Below are positions 26,521-34,663 of a stretch of DNA of 64,000 bases, piece after piece. How positions within the stretch are numbered: the stretch's first letter is position 1; each line of letters starts with the position of its first letter. Source of the DNA: Parapedobacter defluvii (GTDB lineage Bacteria > Bacteroidota > Bacteroidia > Sphingobacteriales > Sphingobacteriaceae); NCBI RefSeq assembly GCF_014642075.1, contig NZ_BMIK01000007.1, forward strand, positions 168,753 through 232,752, written 5' to 3'. A model generated the notes under the pieces. The model searched no databases and was not told where the DNA came from. It worked only from the letters and a program-made list of their open reading frames with translations. Made by a program: the position numbers and the translations under genes.

Positions 26521-27711
26521 ATGAAAGCCTTATTATCTGTAATTCCCTTAGTGGTGGTCAGCTGGTTCCCGGCGGCTGCTCAGGAAGAATACGTTCCCCC
26601 CCCTTCGCAGACATTGACAACCATCCCTTTCTCACTGGCTGTGGAAAGTGTGGTACTTATCAAGGCGATACTGGTTGGTCATGCCGATACATTGACCTTT
26701 ATCCTGGACACCGGCAGCAGCGGTATCTCGCTAGACTCTGCCACAGCAAGCTCACTGGGATTGGTTCCGGTCGCCTCGGAAATAAACATACGCGGAATTG
26801 CCGGCATGCGGAAAGCAGAATTTGTTTACAACGAACGGTTGAAGTTAAACGAATTAACCGTGGACAGTCTGAATTTTCATATCAACGACTATGAATTCCT
26901 GTCCTATGTGTATGGCACCCGTATCGATGGCGTCATCGGATATTCCCTGCTTAGCCGGTATATTCTGAAAATAGACTACGATACTCATGAAATTGAAATT
27001 TGTTCCCCGGGTACATTAAAGTATCCACGGGGAGGACATTTATTGAAACCGTTTATCCGCACGCTACCTGTCCAAACAGCCCGTGTACGGGACCATCATA
27101 AGGTCACTTCCCGTTTTTTATTTGATATCGGAGCCGGCTTATCCCTGGTTCTGTCGCAGGATTTCGAGCAAGACAGCCTGATTCTCCGCAAGAAACGCAA
27201 ACGGTTTCCCATACAGGCCCACGGAGTAGGCGGAAAGCTTGTGATGGACATGACACTCGTAAAAGACTTCCGGCTGGGTCCATATCGCTTCCGGAAAGTA
27301 CCTACCATGATTTTTGAAGACGAGTTCAACGTGACCTCCTACCCCTATCTCGGGGGGCTCATCGGCAACCAGATCCTGAAACGGTTCAACGTTATTTTCA
27401 ATTATCCACAGCGGGAGATTTACCTGAAGCCCAACACACTGTACCGGGAACCTTTTGAATATTCGTATTCCGGTATGGAGCTTTACTATCTCAATAATGC
27501 AATTGTTATCGGTTCCATCGTCAAAGGTTCTCCGGCCGACCTATGCGGTTTTAAAGAAGGGGATATCGTGATTGCCATTGACAACAATGCCAGTCAGGAT
27601 TTTGCACAGTATAAAAAGGCATTGATGTCAGCAAAAAAGCGGCTGAAGTTGATCATCCGCCGTCAGGACGAGCTCATTGAGATTCCGCTGAAGTTGTTAA
27701 GCGTGTTGTAA
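26521..27711 (+). CDS. Secreted retropepsin-like aspartyl protease with PDZ domain
   Basis: A 396-residue protein with a signal peptide (ALLSVIPLVVVSWFPAAAQ). Two pepsin/retropepsin-like lobes follow, with active-site motifs ILDTGSSGISLD (about residue 60) and LFDIGAGLSLVL (about residue 200). A C-terminal PDZ domain (about 315-396) contains SIVKGSPADLCGFKEGDIVIAI. Two-lobed bacterial aspartyl proteases with PDZ domains are common in Bacteroidota, but their substrates are mostly unknown. It is probably periplasmic. It has its own promoter. Confidence 0.88.
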   Translation: MKALLSVIPLVVVSWFPAAAQEEYVPPPSQTLTTIPFSLAVESVVLIKAILVGHADTLTFILDTGSSGISLDSATASSLGLVPVASEINIRGIAGMRKAEFVYNERLKLNELTVDSLNFHINDYEFLSYVYGTRIDGVIGYSLLSRYILKIDYDTHEIEICSPGTLKYPRGGHLLKPFIRTLPVQTARVRDHHKVTSRFLFDIGAGLSLVLSQDFEQDSLILRKKRKRFPIQAHGVGGKLVMDMTLVKDFRLGPYRFRKVPTMIFEDEFNVTSYPYLGGLIGNQILKRFNVIFNYPQREIYLKPNTLYREPFEYSYSGMELYYLNNAIVIGSIVKGSPADLCGFKEGDIVIAIDNNASQDFAQYKKALMSAKKRLKLIIRRQDELIEIPLKLLSVL

Positions 27712-27740
27712 AATCAAAATCCCTATCTTCGTGTAGCATA

Positions 27741-28811
27741 ATGCTTATGAAAAAATTGGATGTTAACCGACACGAGAAAGAAACCTTGGATGAGGCCATC
27801 CGCCATTGGCGCGAACAGGGATTGCTTGAAGAAGTACAGGCCAAACAACTCAATGAGTCCTATGAATTGAAAGGATTTGATTGGAAGCGGCTGGCCCAAT
27901 ATGCTTTTTGGATCGCTCTTTCGTGTATCGTCCTTGCTTTTCTTTCGCTGTTTGCCGATAAGATGGTATTGCAATGGATTGAGAAGATTTATGACACGCC
28001 CGATGTAGTGATTTGTTTTTTCTGTCTGGCCCTGGCGATCCTATTTTATAGCTGGGGTTTCCGGAACAAGCGCAAATATCCGCATAAAACATTCAGCAAT
28101 GAGGCGTTGATGACACTGGGTGTATTCGCAACGGCAGCATTCATCGGCTATCTCGGCAAAATCATCGACAACGGATCGGGGCATTTTTCGCTGCTGTTCC
28201 TTGCTTCCGTGATTATATATGGCGTGCTGTCTGTAAAATTATCGTCTAAACTCATCTGGATATTTACACTGGTCAGCTTTGGTATCTGGTTTGCCACGGA
28301 AACGGCCTATCACAGCAATTGGGGGTTTCGTTTCTGGGGTATGAATTATCCCCTTCGTTTCACCTTGTTCGGAGCATTGCTTACGGCGTTTGCACTGGTC
28401 TGGCAGCAACGCATCAAACCGATAGCCCCTTTTACGTCACTGACCTATATCATCGGTCTTACTTACCTGATGGTTGCGTTGTGGCTGTTGTCTATTTTCG
28501 GCAACTACAGCGATATGGATAAATGGTCTGAGGTACGGCAATGGCATATTTTTTATTGGGGCCTGCTGTCTACCGCCATATCCCTGGGGGTCGCATGGTA
28601 CGGATTGAAACGGCAGGATTACATCGCCCGGGAATTCGGCATCGTCTTTCTGATCATCAATCTCTATACACGGTTTTTCGAATACCTGTGGGATAACATC
28701 AACCGGACAGTGTTTTTCCTACTCCTGTCCGTTTCGTTTTGGTACATCGGCCGTTGGGCCGAGCGGATATGGAGCGGAAAAGAAAAAAAGCCTTATAAGT
28801 CTGTGGATTGA
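27741..28811 (+). CDS. DUF2157-type multi-pass membrane protein
   Basis: A 356-residue protein. The N-terminal 50 residues are a soluble DUF2157-like helical part (REQGLLEEVQAKQLNESYEL), followed by about nine to ten membrane segments. The function is unknown. A second ATG at 27747 is possible. A -7-like TATCTTCG at 27724-27731 lies ten bases before the first ATG. The last codons overlap a terminator for the opposite-strand yceI-like gene. Confidence 0.75.
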   Translation: MLMKKLDVNRHEKETLDEAIRHWREQGLLEEVQAKQLNESYELKGFDWKRLAQYAFWIALSCIVLAFLSLFADKMVLQWIEKIYDTPDVVICFFCLALAILFYSWGFRNKRKYPHKTFSNEALMTLGVFATAAFIGYLGKIIDNGSGHFSLLFLASVIIYGVLSVKLSSKLIWIFTLVSFGIWFATETAYHSNWGFRFWGMNYPLRFTLFGALLTAFALVWQQRIKPIAPFTSLTYIIGLTYLMVALWLLSIFGNYSDMDKWSEVRQWHIFYWGLLSTAISLGVAWYGLKRQDYIAREFGIVFLIINLYTRFFEYLWDNINRTVFFLLLSVSFWYIGRWAERIWSGKEKKPYKSVD

Positions 28812-28828
28812 CAAACTTATAAGGGCTT
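28788..28828 (-). terminator. Intrinsic terminator of the YceI-like gene
   Basis: AAGCCTTATAAGT (28788-28800) pairs with ACTTATAAGGGCTT (28815-28828) with one bulged base. On the minus strand the stem is followed by a run of seven T and further T-rich bases. It lies inside the 3' end of the convergent DUF2157 gene. Confidence 0.75.
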
Positions 28829-28842
28829 GAAACGCATAGCGA

Positions 28843-29373
28843 TTATTGCTTTACGAACTGGACACTCGCCTGTATCTTCACTTCGTCGCTTACGACGACT
28901 GCTCCGGCCTCGGTTACCGCACTCCAGGTAAGCCCAAATTCCTTCCGGCTGATCTTGCCGGCTACTTCAAAACCGGCCTTAAAATTACCATACGGGTCGG
29001 TCACCGTACCGCCAAATTCTACATTCAAGGTAATGGGTTTTGTAATGTCGCCAACGGTTAAGTCGCCGTGAAGCAAAAACTCGTCATTACCCTTTTTGTC
29101 AATTGACGTGGAAACGAATGTAATTTGGGGGTATTGACCGGCATTGAAGAAATCGGCAGATTTCAGGTGTTCGTCACGCTGCGGCTGATTGGTATCAATG
29201 CTGGATGTATCAATGCTGAAATTGACTTTCCCTGTGGTGAAATCCGTTTCATCTTCTGTTACAACCGTTCCATCAAACGAGCGGAAATAACCAGTAACAG
29301 TCGTGATCACCAAATGTTTTACTTTAAATGCTACCTCTGAATGGGTAGGATCCAATTTCCATGTAGTTGCCAT
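28843..29373 (-). CDS. YceI-family protein
   Basis: A 176-residue lipocalin-like beta-barrel protein: TWKLDPTHSEVAFKVKHLVI, the GYFRSFDGTVVTEDETDF turn, DFFNAGQYPQITFVST and KISRKEFGLTWSAVTEAGA. YceI proteins bind long isoprenoid chains; many are periplasmic, but I see no signal peptide here, so it is probably cytoplasmic. A consensus Shine-Dalgarno AGGAGG sits four bases... upstream of the ATG (29381-29376 with a two-base gap), rare among this window's genes. A perfect -7 element and a downstream terminator make it a monocistronic unit. Confidence 0.93.
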   Translation of the reverse strand: MATTWKLDPTHSEVAFKVKHLVITTVTGYFRSFDGTVVTEDETDFTTGKVNFSIDTSSIDTNQPQRDEHLKSADFFNAGQYPQITFVSTSIDKKGNDEFLLHGDLTVGDITKPITLNVEFGGTVTDPYGNFKAGFEVAGKISRKEFGLTWSAVTEAGAVVVSDEVKIQASVQFVKQ

Positions 29374-29676
29374 AGTCCTCCTTTATTTTTTTAGCTAACA
29401 CAAAAATACGTATCAATGTTTAAACATTCATTGAATTAAGTTAATTTTTTTGAAAAAATCGCACCCTGTTGTGCATAAATCATCCCGTTATTGATGGGTC
29501 ATTATTACTTTAGGCTATTGGGTTATAATAAGGATTTTATAGGGACTTCATAGGGACATTATAGGGGTAAATACCTATAAAAATCCTTTTACCTCCCTAT
29601 CAAAAAATAAGAAGATATCCTTAGCATGACAAGGCGGTGGCTCCTCCTCCACAAGTATAATGGAATGTTGAAAAAA
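29374..29676. repeat. Intergenic region with 11-bp phased repeats and imperfect inverted repeat
   Basis: No gene is visible. It contains ATAGGGAC-type units at 29539, 29550 and 29561 (11-base period, the third unit ATAGGGGT). They are enclosed by an imperfect inverted repeat: AAGGATTTTATAGG at 29530-29543 and CCTATAAAAATCCTT at 29574-29588. No T-run follows on either strand, so it is not a standard terminator. The left part carries the yceI-like promoter. Confidence 0.6.
29376..29408 (-). promoter_or_regulatory. -7 element and strong Shine-Dalgarno of the YceI-like gene
   Basis: On the minus strand TATTTTTG at 29408-29401 is a perfect -7 element. AGGAGG at 29381-29376 is directly upstream of the ATG ending at 29373. 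The -33 box is not clear. Confidence 0.55.
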
Positions 29677-30093
29677 CTAGTGGATTTCGACGCTATACGT
29701 AATATTTACGCCGCCCGCCGCCAACATATCGTGTACGGAACAGTATTTCTTCACGGCCAGTTCGGCTGCCTTCCCGGCCTTCGTCTGATCGATATCCCCT
29801 TTCAGGTAAAAAGAGATATGAATATCGGTGAAGATATGAGGGATTTCTTCCCGGCGTTCTCCTTTTACATCGATTTTGACATCGTCGATCTGTTGGCGTT
29901 GCTTTTTAAGGATAGTAACCAGATCTAGAGCGCTGCAGGAACCGAGTGCCATCAGCACCAGCTCCATGGGGCGTACACCCAAACCCTCTCCACCTATATC
30001 CGGAGAGCCATCGATGTGTACATGTACATCTGTGGAATCGCCGGTTCCTTCGAAGTGAACCGCGTCATTTACGCGTTGGAGTGATATATGCAT
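29677..30093 (-). CDS. OsmC-family peroxidase-like protein
   Basis: I use the ATG ending at 30093 (MHISLQRVNDAVHFEGTG). The 138-residue protein has the OsmC/Ohr pattern with the two redox cysteines in ALGSCSALDLVTIL and VKKYCSVHDMLAA. Family members reduce organic hydroperoxides using a Cys pair. It follows the GntR gene by seven bases and is likely co-transcribed with it; a link to glycan metabolism is not obvious. Confidence 0.92.
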   Translation of the reverse strand: MHISLQRVNDAVHFEGTGDSTDVHVHIDGSPDIGGEGLGVRPMELVLMALGSCSALDLVTILKKQRQQIDDVKIDVKGERREEIPHIFTDIHISFYLKGDIDQTKAGKAAELAVKKYCSVHDMLAAGGVNITYSVEIH

Positions 30094-30100
30094 GGTTGTA

Positions 30101-30835
30101 TTAAATATCTCGTGTCGATTCAATCGTATAAACAAAACTATCAGCCCCGTAATATCCTACGTTCCATTCTATAGGGCGGCTGCCTGGGTCATACACATAA
30201 CGTTTTCGTTTCAGGATCGGATCACCGACCTTCAGTTCCAATTTTTGGGCCAACAGCGCGTCGGCGGTCATTGCACTGATTTCCTCTTTGGATAATTTTG
30301 CAATGGTATTGTGTTCGTTCTCCAGAATGTCGTAAAGTGGTCTTGAGAAATCTTCATTGCCCGTGAGGCCAATACGGGGATTAAAGTACGATATAAAATA
30401 AACAAAAGGCCGTTCCTCATTGCCCCTCAGCCGCTCAAGTTTCATCACCTTGGTGTCCGGCCCGATGTCGAAAAATGTGCACAATTCCTCAGTGGGTTTA
30501 ACCCAACCGATATAAAGTTCATAATTTTTAACCGTAATTCCAAGGGCCCTCATTTCCTGGGTGAAACTCATCCAGTTATTAGCTTTTGACGTAATCGCTG
30601 TATTGGCAACCACCGTACCGACTCCTTTTCTACGGATCAAAAGTCCCTCATACACCATTTTATTAATAGCCTGTCGCAACGTACTCCGCGATACGCCCAG
30701 TTGTTTCGAAAGGTCTACCTCATTGGGAAGTTTTTTTCCGTTTTTATAATCTGCTGATCGGATTGCCTTCCGAAGCTGCTCCTCAATCTGCACATATAAA
30801 GGAAGAGGACTGTCGTGATCCAATGATATTTTCAT
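30101..30835 (-). CDS. GntR/HutC-type transcriptional regulator of the mannoside locus
   Basis: A 244-residue regulator starting at the ATG ending at 30835. Residues 1-70 form a GntR winged helix (SPLPLYVQIEEQLRKAI, LPNEVDLSKQLGVSRSTLRQAI, KGVGTVVA). Residues 75-244 form a UTRA effector domain (FPFVYFISYFNPRIGL-type and KRKRYVYDPGSRPIEW). UTRA domains usually bind a phosphosugar or related metabolite and release DNA. It is divergent from the ROK-PMI operon; palindromes in the 290-base spacer are likely operators. Sugar phosphate as inducer is inferred. Confidence 0.93.
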   Translation of the reverse strand: MKISLDHDSPLPLYVQIEEQLRKAIRSADYKNGKKLPNEVDLSKQLGVSRSTLRQAINKMVYEGLLIRRKGVGTVVANTAITSKANNWMSFTQEMRALGITVKNYELYIGWVKPTEELCTFFDIGPDTKVMKLERLRGNEERPFVYFISYFNPRIGLTGNEDFSRPLYDILENEHNTIAKLSKEEISAMTADALLAQKLELKVGDPILKRKRYVYDPGSRPIEWNVGYYGADSFVYTIESTRDI

Positions 30836-30886
30836 GTTTCTTACTGGCAATGAATAAAATATTGATGCCTAGGCTGACGCCTGTTT

Positions 30887-30900
30887 CATATGTCCATACA
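30887..30900. promoter_or_regulatory. Possible second GntR site near its own promoter
   Basis: CATATGTCCATACA resembles the left two thirds of the 22-bp palindrome at 31050 (same CATATGT start and TACA end, with mismatches in the centre). It is about 50 bases upstream of the gntR start and could serve autoregulation. Confidence 0.3.
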
Positions 30901-30981
30901 ACCCATTGTATGTCCCCACAAAAATAGTATTCTGCTCATCAAAACCAAAATACTTATATTCCCTTGCTTTTCACGGTGTTT

Positions 30982-30998
30982 ACAATAAATTTTATTGT
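30982..30998. promoter_or_regulatory. 17-bp perfect inverted repeat upstream of the ROK-PMI promoter
   Basis: ACAATAAA-T-TTTATTGT. It lies just upstream of the -33 TTG at 31003 and is centred near -48 relative to the predicted transcription start, a position suited to an activator. No regulator is assigned. Confidence 0.4.
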
Positions 30999-31002
30999 TT
31001 TC

Positions 31003-31033
31003 TTGGATTTATAGAAAAAAGAGATTTAATTTG
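31003..31033 (+). promoter_or_regulatory. Promoter of the mannoside operon
   Basis: TTG at 31003-31005, 20 bases, then TTAATTTG at 31026-31033, one mismatch from TAnnTTTG. The predicted start is near 31038, giving a leader of about 90 bases that contains the 22-bp palindrome. Confidence 0.5.
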
Positions 31034-31049
31034 TATCTACATATATATG

Positions 31050-31071
31050 TTCATATGTATATACATATGAA
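31050..31071. promoter_or_regulatory. 22-bp perfect palindrome, probable GntR operator
   Basis: Two 11-base halves, TTCATATGTAT and its exact complement, with GTATATAC at the centre, which fits the HutC-subfamily half-site pattern GTnTAnAC. It is centred near +22 of the predicted transcript, so a bound repressor would block elongation. A related GTATCTAC lies at 31033-31040. Confidence 0.65.
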
Positions 31072-31126
31072 ACCAATTACAAAAAGATAACATTTAATCA
31101 TTCAGTTTAAGACAATCGGCAAAAAA

Positions 31127-33781
31127 ATGAACCTATTTAACGTTGGAATAGACGTAGGGGGTACACACGTATCCTGTGCTTTGGTAAATCGTGACACGGG
31201 CAAATTGCTGCCAGAATCGTTACAGGTAGCGGACATTGATTCCAATGGATCGGCCACCCAAATATTGGATGTATTGGCCGGTATATTAGCCAAACTCCCT
31301 ACAGCATCTGGGAACATCGCTGGAATAGGGATTGCCGTGCCTGGACCCTTTGATTACATCCGGGGTATTTCGAAAATTACGGGAGTCAACAAGTTTGACC
31401 GGATATTTGGCCTTCACCTAAGGCAGTTTATCAGGGGGCACATTCCTGCTGAGTGTCCCATTACATTCATCAATGATGCTTCAGCATATGCATGTGGTGA
31501 ATACGTTGCCGGCGCGGCCAAAGGTAGCACAAGAAGTATCGTGCTGACATTCGGAACCGGATTTGGCAGCACATTTCTGCTGGATGGTGAAATATTGCCG
31601 GGCGGGGCGGAGGGAGTTCCCGAGGGCGGATTTTTATACAACATTCCGTATGGCGACAGCATTGCGGATGATTTTTTTGCCACCCGTTGGTTTGTGGGGG
31701 AATGGCAAAAAAGCACTGGCCATTCCATCTCAGATGTCAAAGAAATTGCTGATTTAGCAAGAACCGGCAACCAAACCGCAAGCGATATTTTTAATCGGTT
31801 TGCCGATAATTTGGCTGAATTCATCGCTCCCTGGATCGAACGATTCAGACCAGACCGGATTGTATTGGGTGGCAATATTTCCAAAGCGGCCGACCTGTTT
31901 TTCGATCGGTTGGTATGGGGTATCGGTTCTAACCCACTCTTCCGCGTGAGTGAACTGTGGGATGAAGCACCGATCATAGGTGCAGCGCTGTCTGTACCGG
32001 CTGAACCGAATAACGACACGCCACTGCGGAAAACCGAACAATACCTGGCTCCTGCGAAAACAGCACCGACCCCGGAGGGAGTATACGACATCTATCCGGG
32101 ATTTCCCATCGGATCCGGTCAGATCATGCCGGGGGCCGAGGCCCTGGCGGATTGGCTTGCCGAATACCCGCGGGTTGTCATCGAGGGCTATACCGGGGTT
32201 TTCTGGGACAAGCTCATTGCTTCGATAGATCGGCAGTTGCGCAAACAGAACAAGCGGGTGCGCTGGTTTCATGTCGACGCCGCGCTTCTTCCAGAAGCTG
32301 ACATAAAACACCTGATACAACCTTCCCTGGGCGATCCCGACGACATCTTTGGGAAAATTACCGACAAGAAATTGTCCGACTGGTTTGACAGCGAAAAACT
32401 CAGGCAACTTCAACCCGATCCGGGCGCTGACATCAACATTTTGGTAGGTGCCGGATCAAGCCTGGCGGGATGGGACGCGCCGTTAGTTTATGTAGATGTG
32501 CCCAAAAATGAATTACAGTTCCGGATGCGCGCACATGCGGTCACCAACCTGGGAATGGAAACTTATGCGGACGACCGGCAGATGTACAAACAGGCTTACT
32601 TCGTGGACTGGCGGGTGCTCAACCAACATAAATGCGGGCTGTTGCCACGAATAGACCTGATTGTAGACGAACAGCGCCCCGATGCCTACCTATCTATGTC
32701 CGGAGAAAACCTACGCCGGGGATTGGCAGCCATGGGCCGGAATTTCTTCCGCGTACGCCCCTGGTTTGAACCGGGTGCTTGGGGCGGGCAATGGATGAAA
32801 GCACATTTTACGGGGTTGAATACCGAGGTAACCAACCTAGCTTGGTCGTTCGAATTAATGGTACTGGAAAATGGATTGATGTTCGAAAGCGATGGCTACC
32901 GCCTGGAAGTATCCTTTGACTTTCTGATGTACCAAAGCCACCGTGAAGTACTGGGCGACGGCGCTGCACGCTTCGGATACGAGTTTCCCATCCGCTTTGA
33001 CTTTCTGGATACGTTTGACGGGGGCAACCTTTCGGTTCAGTGTCATCCGCGCCCCGATTACATCAAAGAGCAGTTCGGTATGCCCTTTACCCAGGATGAG
33101 ACTTACTACATTCTCGATTGTGAAGAAGACGCAGATGTATACCTCGGGTTCCAGGAAGGAGTGGACGCTGCTGACTTCCACCATCAGCTCATCCGTAGCC
33201 AAACCGAAAATGTAGCACTGGATGTAGCGCGGTATGTTCAAAAATTCAAAGCGGAGAAACATGCGCTCTACCTAATCCCCAACGGCACTATACATGCCTC
33301 GGGAAAAAACAATCTGGTACTTGAAATCAGCAGTGCCCCATATATCTTTACATTCAAGATGTATGACTGGCTCCGGCTGGACCTGGATGGCAGGCCCCGC
33401 CCCATCAACATCGAACACGGGATGCGCAACGTATATTTTGACCGTCAGGGCGACCGGATCCAACGTGAGTTTATCAGCAAACCCTATGTGCTAGCGGAAA
33501 CAGACGGTTATGTACTGGAACATTTGCCGACCCACCCGGACCATTTCTATGATATCCACCGCTATTCCTTTCACGAACAGATCGCCGTGGAAACAACCAA
33601 CAAATGCCATGTATGGATGCTTGTAGAAGGGAAGTCGGTATGGGTCGAAACGGAAGACGGAATGAAACAGCGGTTCAACTTTGCGGAAACATTCGTGATT
33701 CCCGCTGCCGCAAAAGCATATACGATAACCAATGAAAGTAATGGAAGAGTTTTGATGGTCAAAGCCTTCCTAAAAGACTAA
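31127..33781 (+). CDS. Fused ROK sugar kinase and class I mannose-6-phosphate isomerase
   Basis: An 884-residue fusion. Residues 1-290 are a ROK kinase: phosphate loop GIDVGGTHVSCALVN, GIGIAVPGPFDYIRG and FGTGFGSTFLLDGE. The usual ROK zinc motif CxCGxxGCxE is absent (GGAEGVPEGGFLYN stands there). About 320-560 is a segment seen in Bacteroidota PMI homologues, with WFEPGAWGGQWM near residue 545. The rest is a PMI cupin: VQCHP (Gln638, His640), DETYYIL (Glu658) and GTIHASG (His723), which match the four zinc ligands. It would turn mannose into fructose-6-phosphate in two steps. The substrate is inferred from context. Confidence 0.9.
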   Translation: MNLFNVGIDVGGTHVSCALVNRDTGKLLPESLQVADIDSNGSATQILDVLAGILAKLPTASGNIAGIGIAVPGPFDYIRGISKITGVNKFDRIFGLHLRQFIRGHIPAECPITFINDASAYACGEYVAGAAKGSTRSIVLTFGTGFGSTFLLDGEILPGGAEGVPEGGFLYNIPYGDSIADDFFATRWFVGEWQKSTGHSISDVKEIADLARTGNQTASDIFNRFADNLAEFIAPWIERFRPDRIVLGGNISKAADLFFDRLVWGIGSNPLFRVSELWDEAPIIGAALSVPAEPNNDTPLRKTEQYLAPAKTAPTPEGVYDIYPGFPIGSGQIMPGAEALADWLAEYPRVVIEGYTGVFWDKLIASIDRQLRKQNKRVRWFHVDAALLPEADIKHLIQPSLGDPDDIFGKITDKKLSDWFDSEKLRQLQPDPGADINILVGAGSSLAGWDAPLVYVDVPKNELQFRMRAHAVTNLGMETYADDRQMYKQAYFVDWRVLNQHKCGLLPRIDLIVDEQRPDAYLSMSGENLRRGLAAMGRNFFRVRPWFEPGAWGGQWMKAHFTGLNTEVTNLAWSFELMVLENGLMFESDGYRLEVSFDFLMYQSHREVLGDGAARFGYEFPIRFDFLDTFDGGNLSVQCHPRPDYIKEQFGMPFTQDETYYILDCEEDADVYLGFQEGVDAADFHHQLIRSQTENVALDVARYVQKFKAEKHALYLIPNGTIHASGKNNLVLEISSAPYIFTFKMYDWLRLDLDGRPRPINIEHGMRNVYFDRQGDRIQREFISKPYVLAETDGYVLEHLPTHPDHFYDIHRYSFHEQIAVETTNKCHVWMLVEGKSVWVETEDGMKQRFNFAETFVIPAAAKAYTITNESNGRVLMVKAFLKD

Positions 33782-33794
33782 AACCAGATGAATT

Positions 33795-34649
33795 ATGATA
33801 AACAGTATCGTTAGACTCCTTTCGCTCGTTGGGTTGGGCCTAGCCACCCTCCTAGCCTGCGAAGAAGACAGCAGCATCGCTATTGAGTCAAAAGTAGCAT
33901 TGGACAAGACAACGACATCCGGGAAAATCGGAGACGTCATCACCGCAAATGTGACGTTGAAAGGAAGTGATGTTCAAAAATTAGTGGTCACCAAATCAAT
34001 CAATGGCGTCCCCGCGCCGGATTTTTCGGTGGAAATCCCCCTAACTGCAGGAAATGATTCGTATCCATTCTCGCAAATGATCCTAGCGGGAGACGAGGAG
34101 GGAACCCTGGTTTACACGTTCAGCGGTTTTAATGGTTCAGGGGCACTGATAGACGCTTCGGACCTTGCTGTTTCCGTACGCCTTTCGGGTGTACCGCTGC
34201 TCACACGCTATGACTGGCGGCTCGCCCAGCAGATTACCGGGGGAGACAACACGCTCACAGACGCCATGCGGGACAATGTGTACCGCCTCAATGCCGATTA
34301 TTCCTGGCAATACGATTGGGGTGCCAGCGGCCCCACCAATTTTGAGGATCTCAATCAGTACTGTGCCTGGAAGATCATCGGCAACGAATCGCAGGTGGAT
34401 TCCATTTATCTGATCAAATTCGGGTTCCTGGCAGCAACTCCCACCTTGGAAGGATACAAAGTAACCAAGCTGGAGGGCGAGGATCTGTGGTTGGAAACCA
34501 CGATGGACCTGTCGTGGCTTGGATTATCGGCAGAGACACCGGTGATTGAAAAATACATCGGTATCGCAAAATCGAGCGATTTCACACCGTATAGAGGTGC
34601 CAATCCGGCAGACTACTCATGGGGCAATTGTACACCGGGTGCCTATTAA
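33795..34649 (+). CDS. Surface lipoprotein of the mannoside locus, unknown family
   Basis: A 284-residue lipoprotein. The signal peptide ends at LATLLACEEDSS; the acidic residues after the Cys resemble the Bacteroidota surface-export signal. Residues about 30-135 look like an Ig-like beta domain (SGKIGDVITANVTLKGSDVQKLVV). The C-terminal half is rich in Trp, Tyr and Asp (YDWRLAQQITGG, YSWQYDWGASGPTNF) and may bind glycan. It sits where SusE/F- or SGBP-like proteins occur, between the kinase-isomerase and GH92 genes. I do not recognise a named family. Confidence 0.75.
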   Translation: MINSIVRLLSLVGLGLATLLACEEDSSIAIESKVALDKTTTSGKIGDVITANVTLKGSDVQKLVVTKSINGVPAPDFSVEIPLTAGNDSYPFSQMILAGDEEGTLVYTFSGFNGSGALIDASDLAVSVRLSGVPLLTRYDWRLAQQITGGDNTLTDAMRDNVYRLNADYSWQYDWGASGPTNFEDLNQYCAWKIIGNESQVDSIYLIKFGFLAATPTLEGYKVTKLEGEDLWLETTMDLSWLGLSAETPVIEKYIGIAKSSDFTPYRGANPADYSWGNCTPGAY

Positions 34650-34663
34650 GCAACATAACGTTT

